From JAAYDI01 sp052034005 (lineage in GTDB: Bacteria; Planctomycetota; Planctomycetia; Pirellulales; Pirellulaceae): DNA of 64,000 nt. Shown in pieces: positions 55,054-63,810 of this stretch (position 1 is its first letter; each line of letters begins with the position of its first letter). Location of the stretch: contig JBPOJB010000029.1 of assembly GCA_052034005.1 (NCBI GenBank), positions 62,001 to 126,000 of the forward strand, given 5' to 3'. The notes under the pieces are model-generated. The model was given only the letters and a program-made list of their open reading frames with translations, had not been told where the DNA came from and made no database searches. Made by a program: the position numbers and the translations under genes.

Positions 55054-56549
55054 GCGTCCGGCTCCTCCCAGTTGCGTGCGCGCTCGACCGCACGCCGCCA
55101 CCGGCGGATGTGGGCCTCGCGCTGGGCGGCCGGCATGCGCGGCGTGAACTCCTGATCCAGCGACCAGTTGCGGATGACGTCCGTCGTGTCATCCCAGTAA
55201 CCGACGGCCAGCCCGGCCAGGTACGCCGCGCCGAGCGCCGTCGTTTCGGCCACGACCGGCCGGCGGACCGTCACGTTGAGGATGTCGGACTGGAACTGCA
55301 TCAGCTCCTGATTGACCGTCGCGCCGCCGTCGACGTTGAGCACCGTCAGCGGCACTTGGGCGTCCTGGCGCATGGCGTCGAGCAGGTCGCAGGTCTGCAG
55401 GGCGATGGATTCGACGGCCGCGCGGGCCAGGTGTCCGGCCGTGGTGCCGCGCGTGATGCCGAACAGGGCGCCGCGCGCATAGGGGTCCCAGTAGGGCGCA
55501 CCCAACCCGACGAAGGCCGGCACGAACACGACGCCGCCGCTGTCCGGCACAGTGGCGCAGAGCGCTTCGACCTCTTGGGACGTCCGGATCAGGCCCAGGC
55601 TGTCGCGCAGCCACTGGACCACGGCCCCGGCCACGAAGACGGAGCCTTCCAGGCAGTAGGTGACCTGTCCGTTGAGTTGCCACCCCACGGTGGTCAGCAG
55701 GTTGTGCCGGGACGGCACCAGCTGGGAGCCCGTGTTGAGCAGCAGAAAGCAGCCGGTGCCATAGGTGTTCTTGGCTGCGCCCGGCGCGAAGCAGGCCTGC
55801 CCGAATGTGGCCGCCTGCTGATCGCCGGCCACGCCCGTGATCGGGATCTCGCGGCCGAAGAACGACGCGTCACAGACGCCGTAGACGTGGCTCGAGGGCC
55901 GCACCTCCGGAAGCATCCGGCGCGGCACATCGAGCATCTCCAGCAGTTGGTCGTCCCAATCGAGCGTCGCCAGATTGAACAGCATGGTGCGGCTCGCGTT
56001 GCTCACGTCCGTCGCATGGTGCCGCCCGCCCGTCAAGCGCCAGATCAGGAACGTGTCGACGGTTCCGAACAGGACGTCGCCCTGCTGGGCCCGCGCGCGG
56101 AGCGACGGGTCGCGGTCCAGCAGGTAGCGGATCTTGGTGCCGGAGAAGTAGGGGTCCAGCACCAGGCCGGTCTTCTGGCGGATCACCGGTTCGCAACCGG
56201 CGGCCCGCAACTGCTGGCAGATCGGCGCGCTCACGCGGCTCTGCCACACGATGGCCGGGTGGACCGGTCGGCCGGACTCGCGTTCCCAGAGGATGGTTGT
56301 CTCGCGTTGATTGGCGATGCCCAGCGCGGCGATCTGTTCGGGTTCCACGCGGGCGTCACCCAGCGCGCGGCGGGCGACCGACAACTGGCTGTCCCAGATC
56401 GCCTCCGGATCGTGTTCCACCTCACCGGGACGCGGCAGGAGCTGGGGGAATTCCTGTTGGGCCGCGGCCACGATCTGACCGCGACGGTCGAACACGATCG
56501 CCCGGCTCGAGGTTGTCCCCTGATCCAAGGCCAACACATATTGGTGCAT
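55050..56549 (-). CDS. glpK: Glycerol kinase
   Basis: A 499-residue FGGY-family kinase that makes glycerol-3-phosphate from glycerol and ATP. Signatures are LALDQGTTSSRAIVFD at the N-terminus, ANQRETTILWERESG, WRLTGGRHHATDVSNASRTM, the FGGY pattern GVAGDQQAATFGQACFAPG, and YGTGCFLLLNTG. Near the C-terminus comes LNVDGGATVNQELMQFQSD. Length matches the family. The two-helix protein is coupled downstream. No glpF or glpD gene is near. Confidence 0.97.
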   Translation of the reverse strand: MHQYVLALDQGTTSSRAIVFDRRGQIVAAAQQEFPQLLPRPGEVEHDPEAIWDSQLSVARRALGDARVEPEQIAALGIANQRETTILWERESGRPVHPAIVWQSRVSAPICQQLRAAGCEPVIRQKTGLVLDPYFSGTKIRYLLDRDPSLRARAQQGDVLFGTVDTFLIWRLTGGRHHATDVSNASRTMLFNLATLDWDDQLLEMLDVPRRMLPEVRPSSHVYGVCDASFFGREIPITGVAGDQQAATFGQACFAPGAAKNTYGTGCFLLLNTGSQLVPSRHNLLTTVGWQLNGQVTYCLEGSVFVAGAVVQWLRDSLGLIRTSQEVEALCATVPDSGGVVFVPAFVGLGAPYWDPYARGALFGITRGTTAGHLARAAVESIALQTCDLLDAMRQDAQVPLTVLNVDGGATVNQELMQFQSDILNVTVRRPVVAETTALGAAYLAGLAVGYWDDTTDVIRNWSLDQEFTPRMPAAQREAHIRRWRRAVERARNWEEPDA

Positions 56550-56636
56550 CAGTCAAATCCTCCGGCACCCTTGCGGATGGAGTGACGGTCTTGTGCGCGG
56601 CGCGTCGAGCGCCGAGGGCGACCGCTTGTGTGCGCC

Positions 56637-57605
56637 TCAACCGGCCGACGTCGCGGCGAAGGCGGCTCGGAGCATATCGAGGCTCTTGGGGATGGCCGTG
56701 CGGTAGTCTTCCTTTCCTTCGAATTCCAGCGAGACGTAGCCGCGATAGTGGTGTCGACGCAGCAGCGCGGCGATCCGCGGATAGTCCAGATCGAGCGTAT
56801 ACCAGGTGCCGCCTCCGTAGTAGGTTTTCGCCTGCACGTAGGCGGTGTAGGGCGCGAGCGTCTCGAGCGCGTCATACGGGTCTTCCAGGAAATTGCCGGT
56901 GTCCATCAGGGCCCGCAGCCAGGGCGAGTTGATCTGGCGGATGATGCGCAGCAGCGCCTCCACGGTGCGGCTGAGCCCCCAGTGGTTCTCCAGCGCCAGC
57001 AGCACGCCGCGCTCCTCGGCCAGCGGCAGGCACGCCTCCAGACTCTGGATCACCCATCCGAACGCCTCCTCGTCCGTATGTCCGGCCGGCGTCGGCTCCT
57101 CGCCGCGCCGCTGCATCAGCTCGTCGAAGCTCTGGATCGTGCCCCACCGGCCCGTGTTTACGCGGATCGTGGGGATCCCCAGCGCGTAGGCGATTTCGAT
57201 GCACCGGCGCGTGTGGTCGATGTTCTTCTGCCGTTGGGTGGGGTCCGGGAACACGAACCCCTGGTGCGTGCTCATCCCGCACAACGCGATGCCGTTGAGC
57301 AACGCGCGCTGCTTGAGCCCCTGCAGGTAGGCGTTGTCCTCGCGATCCATCTGCCGGTGGAGGATTTCCAGCGCGTCGAACCCCATCTCCGCGGCCAGAT
57401 CAATGCAGGTCTCGATCGGCAGCTTGAGACCCTCCTGGAAGCGCCAGAACGAATAGGTGGACACGGCGATCGGCTGCCGACGTTCCGACGGGGCAGGGGA
57501 GGGCGGGGCGGGCGCGCCCGCCGCAGGCCGCCCCGCGCCCAGCAGGGCGGCCGCCGCCGCGGACCCCTGCAGGAACCGGCGACGCGAGTGCGAAGTCGAT
57601 GGCAT
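56637..57605 (-). CDS. Twin-arginine-exported sugar isomerase/epimerase (TIM barrel)
   Basis: A 322-residue protein with a twin-arginine leader (SRRRFLQGSAAAAALLGAG). The xylose-isomerase-like TIM barrel has PIAVSTYSFWRFQEGLKLPI, MGFDALEILHRQMD, LALENHWGLSRTVEALLRII (metal-binding Glu) and RALMDTGNFLEDPYDALETL. The C-terminus YRGYVSLEFEGKEDYRTAIP carries the last acidic ligand. Substrate unknown. It lies between the NagB-like gene and glpK, all on one strand. Confidence 0.87.
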   Translation of the reverse strand: MPSTSHSRRRFLQGSAAAAALLGAGRPAAGAPAPPSPAPSERRQPIAVSTYSFWRFQEGLKLPIETCIDLAAEMGFDALEILHRQMDREDNAYLQGLKQRALLNGIALCGMSTHQGFVFPDPTQRQKNIDHTRRCIEIAYALGIPTIRVNTGRWGTIQSFDELMQRRGEEPTPAGHTDEEAFGWVIQSLEACLPLAEERGVLLALENHWGLSRTVEALLRIIRQINSPWLRALMDTGNFLEDPYDALETLAPYTAYVQAKTYYGGGTWYTLDLDYPRIAALLRRHHYRGYVSLEFEGKEDYRTAIPKSLDMLRAAFAATSAG

Positions 57606-57672
57606 GGATAGACCCCGTTCAGGTATGGCGAATCCGGGACGAGCCCCCGTATGTGGTCGTCTGCCAGGTGGT

Positions 57673-58605
57673 TCAGTGCATCTCCACGGCGCAGGTTCCC
57701 AGGCCGGGCCGGAAGAAATTGAACTGGACGTTCGGGTGATCGGCCAGCAGGCTCATCGGCACGGCGGAGTCCGGGATCCGTTTGGAGATCATCAGCGTTG
57801 TCAAGCGCATGCCGAACGGATTGTCATGGCAGCCGGCCTGCCAGATCGACACTTTCTCGGTCTTCCACGTTTCGACCGGCCCCACGGTGGCCGCCCGGGT
57901 CGGGACCAGGGAGATGTTGCCCCCGCCTGACGTGCGGGCGTTCTGCATCACGGTCATTGGGTGCAGGTCGACCACGCGTGTGGCGAGCTGGCGATACTGC
58001 TCGGGACTGGGCGGCGCGTCCTGGTAGGGCCCTTCGCGGCGCACCGGGTCGTTGAAGGCCCAGTGTTTCACGTCGCCCTGTCCGCCTTGCATGACGAGGC
58101 AGCGCAGCTGATCGAACGTCGCGCTGAACTGCGCGAGGTCGCCGGTCGGGAAGTGCAGGTTCTGGGCCGGCATCCGCAACTCGGCGCGGATCCGCTGGAA
58201 GCACAGTTCCATGTCCGCCTTGGCAAACGACAGCGGATGGTCCATCTCCACCGCCTGGCCGTCCAGCACCCACTCGTCCATGCCCCAGAAGTGCGCGTCG
58301 AGCCGGCCGAGGTTCAGGTCCATCGCGTTGACCAGCCGCGCCACGAGCGGCAACTGCTCGGTCGGACCGATCGGGCCGCAGATGCCCGCCGGCTGGTCGG
58401 GCGTCGACCGCTTCCAGGCCTCGATGTATTCCAGCGCCTCGGCCAGATAGAACTCCTCGATCGTGTCGTACATGACGACCTGAAACCCCGGACGACTCAG
58501 CTGCTGCAGGTCCTGCGGGGTCAATCGTGCGGCATCGCTGACAACCTCCGCGTCCAAGGTCGTGTAGTCCCACCACTCCGGGGCCACGCAGCTCAGCTTT
58601 CTCAT
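57673..58605 (-). CDS. Glucosamine-6-phosphate deaminase-like protein
   Basis: A 310-residue protein similar to the NagB/SugarP isomerase superfamily. VVMYDTIEEFYLAEALEYIE and GICGPIGPTEQLPLVARLVN are the early strand and phosphate-loop regions, LDAHFWGMDEWVLDGQAV contains the catalytic-type acidic pair, and the terminal strand reads FFRPGLGTCAVEM. It is longer than NagB and lacks the usual GGIGxDGH loop, so the reaction may differ. The ATG at 58605 follows AAGGAG at proper spacing. Likely co-transcribed with the TIM-barrel gene downstream, which suggests amino-sugar catabolism; this is inferred. Confidence 0.7.
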   Translation of the reverse strand: MRKLSCVAPEWWDYTTLDAEVVSDAARLTPQDLQQLSRPGFQVVMYDTIEEFYLAEALEYIEAWKRSTPDQPAGICGPIGPTEQLPLVARLVNAMDLNLGRLDAHFWGMDEWVLDGQAVEMDHPLSFAKADMELCFQRIRAELRMPAQNLHFPTGDLAQFSATFDQLRCLVMQGGQGDVKHWAFNDPVRREGPYQDAPPSPEQYRQLATRVVDLHPMTVMQNARTSGGGNISLVPTRAATVGPVETWKTEKVSIWQAGCHDNPFGMRLTTLMISKRIPDSAVPMSLLADHPNVQFNFFRPGLGTCAVEMH

Positions 58606-58709
58606 CACGTGCTCCTTATGCGAGGACAGTTGCGGCAGCCTGACAGTGTGCGGATGCCTCTGGACCATCCTACCAAACGGAGCGGCGGGGATGAATCAGG
58701 TGCTGGGGT

Positions 58710-59372
58710 TCATCGGCCTTCCAAGCTGCGCTGCAGGTAGCCGACCTGGGCGCGGACGTTCTCCATGTCCGGGTTGATGGCCAACGCCGCGCGGAACGAG
58801 TCCAGCGCGGCAACGGCGTCGAACAGTTCCAAGTGGCAATGCCCCAGGCCGACGGCCGCCGGGAAGTGGTACGGGTTGCGCCGCAGTGTCTCGTGGCAGT
58901 CGCGGGCCGACTCCCGGAACCGCTCCATCTGATACAGCGCAATGGCGCGCTGGTTCCACGCCTCGGCGAACCCGTCCGCTTCCTGGATCAGCCGCGTCGC
59001 CTGGCCGACCGCCCGGTCGAAGCGGCAGCAGTTGTTCAGGCGGGCGATGGCCTGCAACTGGTGCTGCTGCTCCACCGAGCCGTCGCGGTTCCACAGCTCC
59101 CGAATGCCGTTTTCGGCCAGCAAACGCACCACGCGATCCCGATCGCGCAGCGCCCGGCCCAACAGCGCGTTCTCGGTATAGTTGCCGAGGAACCCGATGG
59201 CGAGCACCGCAGCGCGGCGCGTTGCCCGCGAGCCGCCGACGGCCAGCCGAGCCAGCGTCGCCAGCGTGTAGTGCTCGGAGACCTCCGCCACAAACCGTGC
59301 GGAAGTCTCGTCCGTCAGGTATCTTTGATAGAAGGCTATCAGCAGCGGGGTCTTCGCCGACGCATCGCTCAC
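58710..59372 (-). CDS. HEAT- and TPR-repeat protein
   Basis: A 220-residue cytoplasmic protein. Residues 1-100 carry HEAT-like helical pairs (TRRAAVLAIGFLGNYTENAL, RDRDRVVRLLAENGIRELWN). Residues 105-215 carry three tetratricopeptide repeats (LNNCCRFDRAVGQATRLIQE, WNQRAIALYQMERFRESARD, GHCHLELFDAVAALDSFRAA). Such all-helical scaffolds bind other proteins; partner unknown. It is divergent from the STN-like gene with 185 bases between. Confidence 0.75.
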   Translation of the reverse strand: MSDASAKTPLLIAFYQRYLTDETSARFVAEVSEHYTLATLARLAVGGSRATRRAAVLAIGFLGNYTENALLGRALRDRDRVVRLLAENGIRELWNRDGSVEQQHQLQAIARLNNCCRFDRAVGQATRLIQEADGFAEAWNQRAIALYQMERFRESARDCHETLRRNPYHFPAAVGLGHCHLELFDAVAALDSFRAALAINPDMENVRAQVGYLQRSLEGR

Positions 59373-59557
59373 GCGAACTGCCTCCCGGGTCGTCCGTTGT
59401 CAGACACCGATCGATACGATCGGTCGGGGGCGCGAAGTCGCCGCACGCGGCCCCCACCACAGCGTGTCACGAATCCGAGTGTAATTCGTGACCGGGGAAT
59501 GTACAACGGCCGAGTAGATGATCCCGTCGGGTCGCCCGGGCCGGGCGATGGCCGGGG

Positions 59558-60751
59558 ATGTCAAAATGGAGAGACAAGGTGAAGTACACGGTCGGCCGGG
59601 CGCGTCAGTGGGCTGAAAGACTAGGGTGGGTGGGGGTCGTCCTGATCTGGGCCTTCGGCGCCGAGAGGGCGGCCGGCGCGGATCGCACCCCCGGACCGCC
59701 GCGCTGGAAGACGGGCGCCGAATTCCGACAGGCCCTCGATGCGCGTATTGATGATGTCGTGTGGTCTGCCGGCACGCCACTTCGTCAGGCGCTCGAGACG
59801 GTCGCGCGCACGCAGCACATCGCCATCATGATCGATCGGCGCATCGATCCTGACAGTCCCGTCGGGCTGTCGGCGCGGGACACGCCGGTCCGCGAACTCA
59901 TCGCGCAATTGGCGGCGCAGTGCGGCGGCACGCCGACCTGCCTGGACGGCGTGGTCTATGTCGGGCCGCGCATGCTCACCCTGCACCTGGCGACGACGGC
60001 CCAGCAGCGGCGGTCGGAGGCCCAGCGCCTGACCGGTCGGGCGGCGGAGCGCCTTGCGGCGAAACGGGCCTGGCGGTGGGACGAGCTGGCGGAGCCGCGC
60101 GCGCTGGTCGCCGACTTGGCGCGCGAGGCCGACCTCCGGGTCGTCGGCATCGAACAGTTGCCGCACGATCTGTGGCCGGCGCTGGACCTGCCCCCACTGG
60201 CCTGGACCGATCGGATGACGCTCGTGCTGGCCGGCTTCGGCTTGACTTTCGCTTTGGCCGACGGCGGGACCTCCGCGCGACTCGTGCCGCTGCCGGCGCC
60301 CGACCTGGTGTCGCGCTCGTACCAAGCGGTCCTCTCGTCGTCCCAACTCGATGCCGTCAAGTCGCTCTTCCGGGACGCCACGATCGACGAGCGGGCGGGC
60401 CGCATCGAGTTCTCGGGCACCGTCGACGAACATGACCGCCTGCGACGACTGCTCGAACGGCAGACCGCGACCCGTCCGTCCGGCCGGCCGGCCGATCACA
60501 CCGGCCTGACGCTCAAGGTCGCCAGCCAACCGGTCGACGCGATTCTCAGCACGCTCGAGCGGCAGCTGGGCGTGAAGTTCCAGATCCAGGCCGGCCTCGA
60601 GACATCCCTCCATACGCGCGTGTCGCTGGATGTGCGGGAAGCGTCCCTGTCCGAGTTGCTCGACGCGGCGCTGGCACCGGCCGGGCTGTCCCACCACAGC
60701 CAGGGTGACGTGATCGTCATCCAACCGGGCGCGCGGGAGCCGGGTAAGTAG
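59558..60751 (+). CDS. Exported protein with STN (secretin/TonB N-terminus)-like domains
   Basis: A 397-residue protein with a signal peptide or anchor (LGWVGVVLIWAFGAERAAGA). Two STN-like segments flank a central helical part: TPLRQALETVARTQHIAIMI to LDGVVYVGP at about 65-145, and VASQPVDAILSTLERQLGVK to DVIVIQPG at about 318-392. STN domains occur at the periplasmic end of secretins and TonB receptors, but no secretin barrel is present. Start: ATG 59558 is used; a GTG at 59579 follows GGAGAG better and may be the real start. Function unknown. Confidence 0.65.
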   Translation: MSKWRDKVKYTVGRARQWAERLGWVGVVLIWAFGAERAAGADRTPGPPRWKTGAEFRQALDARIDDVVWSAGTPLRQALETVARTQHIAIMIDRRIDPDSPVGLSARDTPVRELIAQLAAQCGGTPTCLDGVVYVGPRMLTLHLATTAQQRRSEAQRLTGRAAERLAAKRAWRWDELAEPRALVADLAREADLRVVGIEQLPHDLWPALDLPPLAWTDRMTLVLAGFGLTFALADGGTSARLVPLPAPDLVSRSYQAVLSSSQLDAVKSLFRDATIDERAGRIEFSGTVDEHDRLRRLLERQTATRPSGRPADHTGLTLKVASQPVDAILSTLERQLGVKFQIQAGLETSLHTRVSLDVREASLSELLDAALAPAGLSHHSQGDVIVIQPGAREPGK

Positions 60752-60756
60752 GCCGG

Positions 60757-60771
60757 CAGGCTGGAAGCCTG
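60757..60771. repeat. REP-like palindrome CAGGCTGGAAGCCTG
   Basis: A perfect six-base inverted repeat with a GGA loop directly after the stop of the STN-like gene, followed by TCCCAC. I recall this string as a common intergenic element of planctomycetes. A further 7-bp inverted repeat (GCACCCC 60857-60863, GGGGTGC 60875-60881) follows in the same interval; TACAAT at 60849-60854 could be a -10 element for the next gene. Confidence 0.5.
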
Positions 60772-61031
60772 TCCCACGGGCGTCCCTACAACTGTTGCGA
60801 GTTGCACAGGTTGATGCGCGGCAGCCCTACCGGGGTTGGACTTGTCGTTACAATGTGCACCCCGCTTTTGACTTGGGGTGCGTAAAAAGCTAGATATCAA
60901 CGGACGCTTTTCTCTGCCGTGGCATGGGGCGGCCAGCGTGCGGGTGTCGGCGTTGACGGTACGACACTCCGCGGCCGGGTCATGCGGGCCACCTGCACAC
61001 GGCGTCGGTGAACGGGGAAGGAGTACAGACC

Positions 61032-61742
61032 ATGGCGCAGTCACCATCTGACATGGACCAGAATGCCGGAGTCGTTCTGCCGCAAGGCCGTTATTCCGGC
61101 GCGACGATCATCATGGACGCGAAACCCGGGGAGCCGGTCAACCGGCCGGTGGAATCCGCACAACCGGACCAGTTGGCCGAGACGGTCCCGGTAGGTCGGC
61201 GGGCTGCCGAGAGCCGTCACGAGGCCGACGAGCCGTCGATTGAAGAGTACATGGCCGCGCTGCTGGCCCGGACCAGGCAGTTCTCCGCGTCGCCGCCTGC
61301 GCCCGCCGAGTCGCAGACGAAGACGATGTCGCCGTCGGGGGATCGGAAAGCGTCCCCCAGGGCTGAACCCGCACCGCAGCCGGCCGCGCCGGCCAGCGCG
61401 ACTCCGCCGTCGGAATGCCGTACCGCGATTTCGGAATTGCGGGAACTGGCCAATATCAGCGCTCAGTCCTCGTTCAACGCCCACCGTGCCCAGCACCTGG
61501 TGCGGGAGATGCGAGGGAAACGGTTTGTCGCCATCATCGCCATGTTCACCTCCGTGCTGCTCCTGTGGATTGCGCCGACCGTCCAGTCGCCGGCGTACAT
61601 CATGGCGGTGACCGCCGTCATCACGGCGTGCGCGTTCAGCTTGAAGTACCTGACGCTCGGGCGGGAATTGGCGCACCTGTGTGCCGACACGCCACTGGAC
61701 GACCAGCTCGCGCCGCGCGTGCGCGTCGTATCGGATCGGTAG
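61032..61742 (+). CDS. Two-helix membrane protein of unknown function
   Basis: A 236-residue protein. A disordered N-terminal half has a short conserved-looking motif IEEYMAALLARTRQF. A predicted helix (AISELRELANISAQSSFNAH) follows, then two transmembrane helices near the C-terminus (VAIIAMFTSVLLLWIAPTV and AYIMAVTAVITACAFSLKYL). I have seen EEYM-LLAR-type motifs in planctomycete hypothetical proteins but know no function. The ATG at 61032 follows GGAAGGAG. Confidence 0.68.
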   Translation: MAQSPSDMDQNAGVVLPQGRYSGATIIMDAKPGEPVNRPVESAQPDQLAETVPVGRRAAESRHEADEPSIEEYMAALLARTRQFSASPPAPAESQTKTMSPSGDRKASPRAEPAPQPAAPASATPPSECRTAISELRELANISAQSSFNAHRAQHLVREMRGKRFVAIIAMFTSVLLLWIAPTVQSPAYIMAVTAVITACAFSLKYLTLGRELAHLCADTPLDDQLAPRVRVVSDR

Positions 61743-62029
61743 TCTCTGCCAGCTCGACTCGCGCTTACGGCACGGTGGCAGGGGTCGGGGCGAGGCTATC
61801 GCCTGTAACGGGTGTCGCGCTGGGTCGGATTCTGCACGGAATCCGTGATTTCCACAACGTAGCGGCTGAGGCAGGGTCCAGTACTGTGCTGAATTCGGGT
61901 TGTGCCGACAACCGACACCAAGACCAGGGCAGACCATCGTACTTGTCCACCGAAGGATCAGGAAGATCCGCACATTTTGTGAACGAGTACGTCGAACGGA
62001 GTCTTGGGTTGCTGCATGGAAGGTTGGCC

Positions 62030-62905
62030 ATGAAGATCCGCGTATGGGCCGCGGTGCTGCTGTTGTTCTCAGGTGCAGCCGTGGGTGCCTGGGATGGCAT
62101 GGATGCGGTCGGGGAAGCCGAGGCAACGAGCTGTTTGGTTGGGGAACTGGCTTTGGCAACGCCGCCGGCCCCCATCCTGTCGCCCAGCGGTCTGGGCATG
62201 GCTTGCGGACCCGCGGACTGGCAGCAGTACCGCCACGGGGATCTGTGGTCCGATTACTGCTATTCGAAGTCGTGCCGTGACGCGGCCGGCGCGTCGACCG
62301 ACGGGTGGCTGCAGGTCAGTCCGCCGCATCCGACGCGGGGGCCCTGGGCCTGGCGAGGTCCGGACCGCTGGCCGTGCCGAACCTGCCGCCCGCCGCGGCG
62401 GCCGGTGCTGGATCTGTTGCGCAGCCTGTTGGGCTGGAACCGCCGCACCGTGTATCACGTTGGATACTACGACGACTCGGTGCCTGTCGCGCCGGACTCC
62501 ACCGACGACCCGGTGCCTGTCGCGCCGGACTCGCTCGATGACCTGCTGCCCGTCGTACCGGACTCGCTCGACGATCCGGCGCCGCAGCCGCCGGTCCCGG
62601 AACCGGCTGACGATCTGGGCGATGCACGTGCGGTGCCGCACATCGAGCCGGACCGCGCGCCGGACGACGCGGAACCGCCGGCGCCGACGCCCGACGAACG
62701 GAGCGATCCCGACATTCCGCCGAGTCCCAGCGAATTGCCGCCCGCGCCGGCCGATGACCCGGTGCCGGTCCCGCAACTGGAGATCCCGCGTAACACGCTG
62801 CCGAAACCGCAGCAGGCCGCGCCTCCTACGCCGGACACGGCGCGCGGCACGGGCGGCCGCACCGTGCTGGCCGGTCGGTTGAGCGATTACATCCGCACAC
62901 GCTGA
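62030..62905 (+). CDS. Secreted Pro/Asp-rich protein with VPDS repeats
   Basis: A 291-residue protein with a signal peptide (IRVWAAVLLLFSGAAVGAW). The N-terminal 130 residues contain several cysteines and tryptophans. From about 150 a low-complexity acidic/proline region begins with repeated VPVAPDSTDD, VPVAPDSLDD, LPVVPDSLDD and continues to a final GGRTVLAGRLSDYIRTR. It looks like a surface or periplasmic spacer protein. GGAAGG precedes the ATG. Another long frame lies on the opposite strand, but the signal peptide and ribosome-binding site favour this one. Function unknown. Confidence 0.6.
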   Translation: MKIRVWAAVLLLFSGAAVGAWDGMDAVGEAEATSCLVGELALATPPAPILSPSGLGMACGPADWQQYRHGDLWSDYCYSKSCRDAAGASTDGWLQVSPPHPTRGPWAWRGPDRWPCRTCRPPRRPVLDLLRSLLGWNRRTVYHVGYYDDSVPVAPDSTDDPVPVAPDSLDDLLPVVPDSLDDPAPQPPVPEPADDLGDARAVPHIEPDRAPDDAEPPAPTPDERSDPDIPPSPSELPPAPADDPVPVPQLEIPRNTLPKPQQAAPPTPDTARGTGGRTVLAGRLSDYIRTR

Positions 62906-62940
62906 GCCGTGCCGTCGCGAGGCGCATCCGGGCTTCCGGC

Positions 62941-63615
62941 TCAGGGCGCGACGCGCTCGAGATGCCAACCCTGTTCGGTCACGACGAAACGGTAATCGCC
63001 CGGTGCGAGTGTGCACTGCTCATTGCCGAACGAATCGCCGCGATGGAACTGCACGTCCCACGATGCGCCGGCAGTGAACTCGTGCGACTCGCCCGGCATC
63101 AGCTCCTGGACCCGGCCGTTGACCAGCAATCGCACGGGTCCGCCGTTGTCCAGCGGGTTGCGCAGGACGAGACGTCTCGACGTCGACTGCAGGTCGGGTG
63201 GATCGGATGCGGGCTGCGCCGTTGCCGCGCGACTCAAGAGGGCTCGGACCGCCGGCTGCTGTGCCCGCCACGCGGCCTCGAACGCGCGCAGGGTGGCCGT
63301 CCAGCGATCCGCCGGCGCCAGTGTGTCGAGCAGGGTGGGACGGGGGTTGTCGGCTGGTCGCGTCTGCGGCGGCGCCAGCTCGGGCTGGGCCGCGCACGAC
63401 TCCGACGGCCCGGCCGGTCCAGGTGGCGGGGCCGTGTCGAGCGGCGCGGGACTGCCGTGTGCCGGCGCCGCGGATCGCTCGGCGGCCAGCTGCGCCGCGG
63501 GAACTCGGATCAGCAGGGCGAAGTTGACGACCACCGCCAGCATCAAGGGGATGCGGTAGCGCAGCAGGCGTCGAGCCTCGATTTCCAGATCGTCAAGTTC
63601 AGGGATCTTGTTCAT
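62941..63615 (-). CDS. Membrane-anchored protein of unknown function
   Basis: A 224-residue protein. MNKIPELDDLEIEARRLLRY precedes one transmembrane helix (IPLMLAVVVNFALLIRVPAA, about 30-48). A Pro/Ala linker follows, and the C-terminal 70 residues form a beta-rich domain (LVLRNPLDNGGPVRLLVNGR, GASWDVQFHRGDSFGNEQCT, YRFVVTEQGWHLERV). No family recognised. The ATG at 63615 is chosen because it begins the charged N-terminus; an earlier ATG also exists. Confidence 0.6.
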   Translation of the reverse strand: MNKIPELDDLEIEARRLLRYRIPLMLAVVVNFALLIRVPAAQLAAERSAAPAHGSPAPLDTAPPPGPAGPSESCAAQPELAPPQTRPADNPRPTLLDTLAPADRWTATLRAFEAAWRAQQPAVRALLSRAATAQPASDPPDLQSTSRRLVLRNPLDNGGPVRLLVNGRVQELMPGESHEFTAGASWDVQFHRGDSFGNEQCTLAPGDYRFVVTEQGWHLERVAP

Positions 63616-63810
63616 CGTCGCGCGCGCACGCCGCACCCAAGGCGGCAGAGTGTTCGGCAGTCACCTACGAGTATATATAGGTCATGGGCGGCCGGCTCAG
63701 CGGTGAGGGGCGCATGGGGCTGCGCGCACGGCGAAAGACGCGCCACCCGGCCTGTCACCGCCCGCACAACCGGCACAGCCAGGAACCGCGCGTCGCCGGC
63801 TGCGGCGTGG

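Noticed and set aside
62069..63016. A minus-strand frame opposite the secreted Pro/Asp-rich gene
   Set aside because: It is strongly Arg-rich, lacks a signal or domain, and overlaps a frame with a signal peptide and a good ribosome-binding site.
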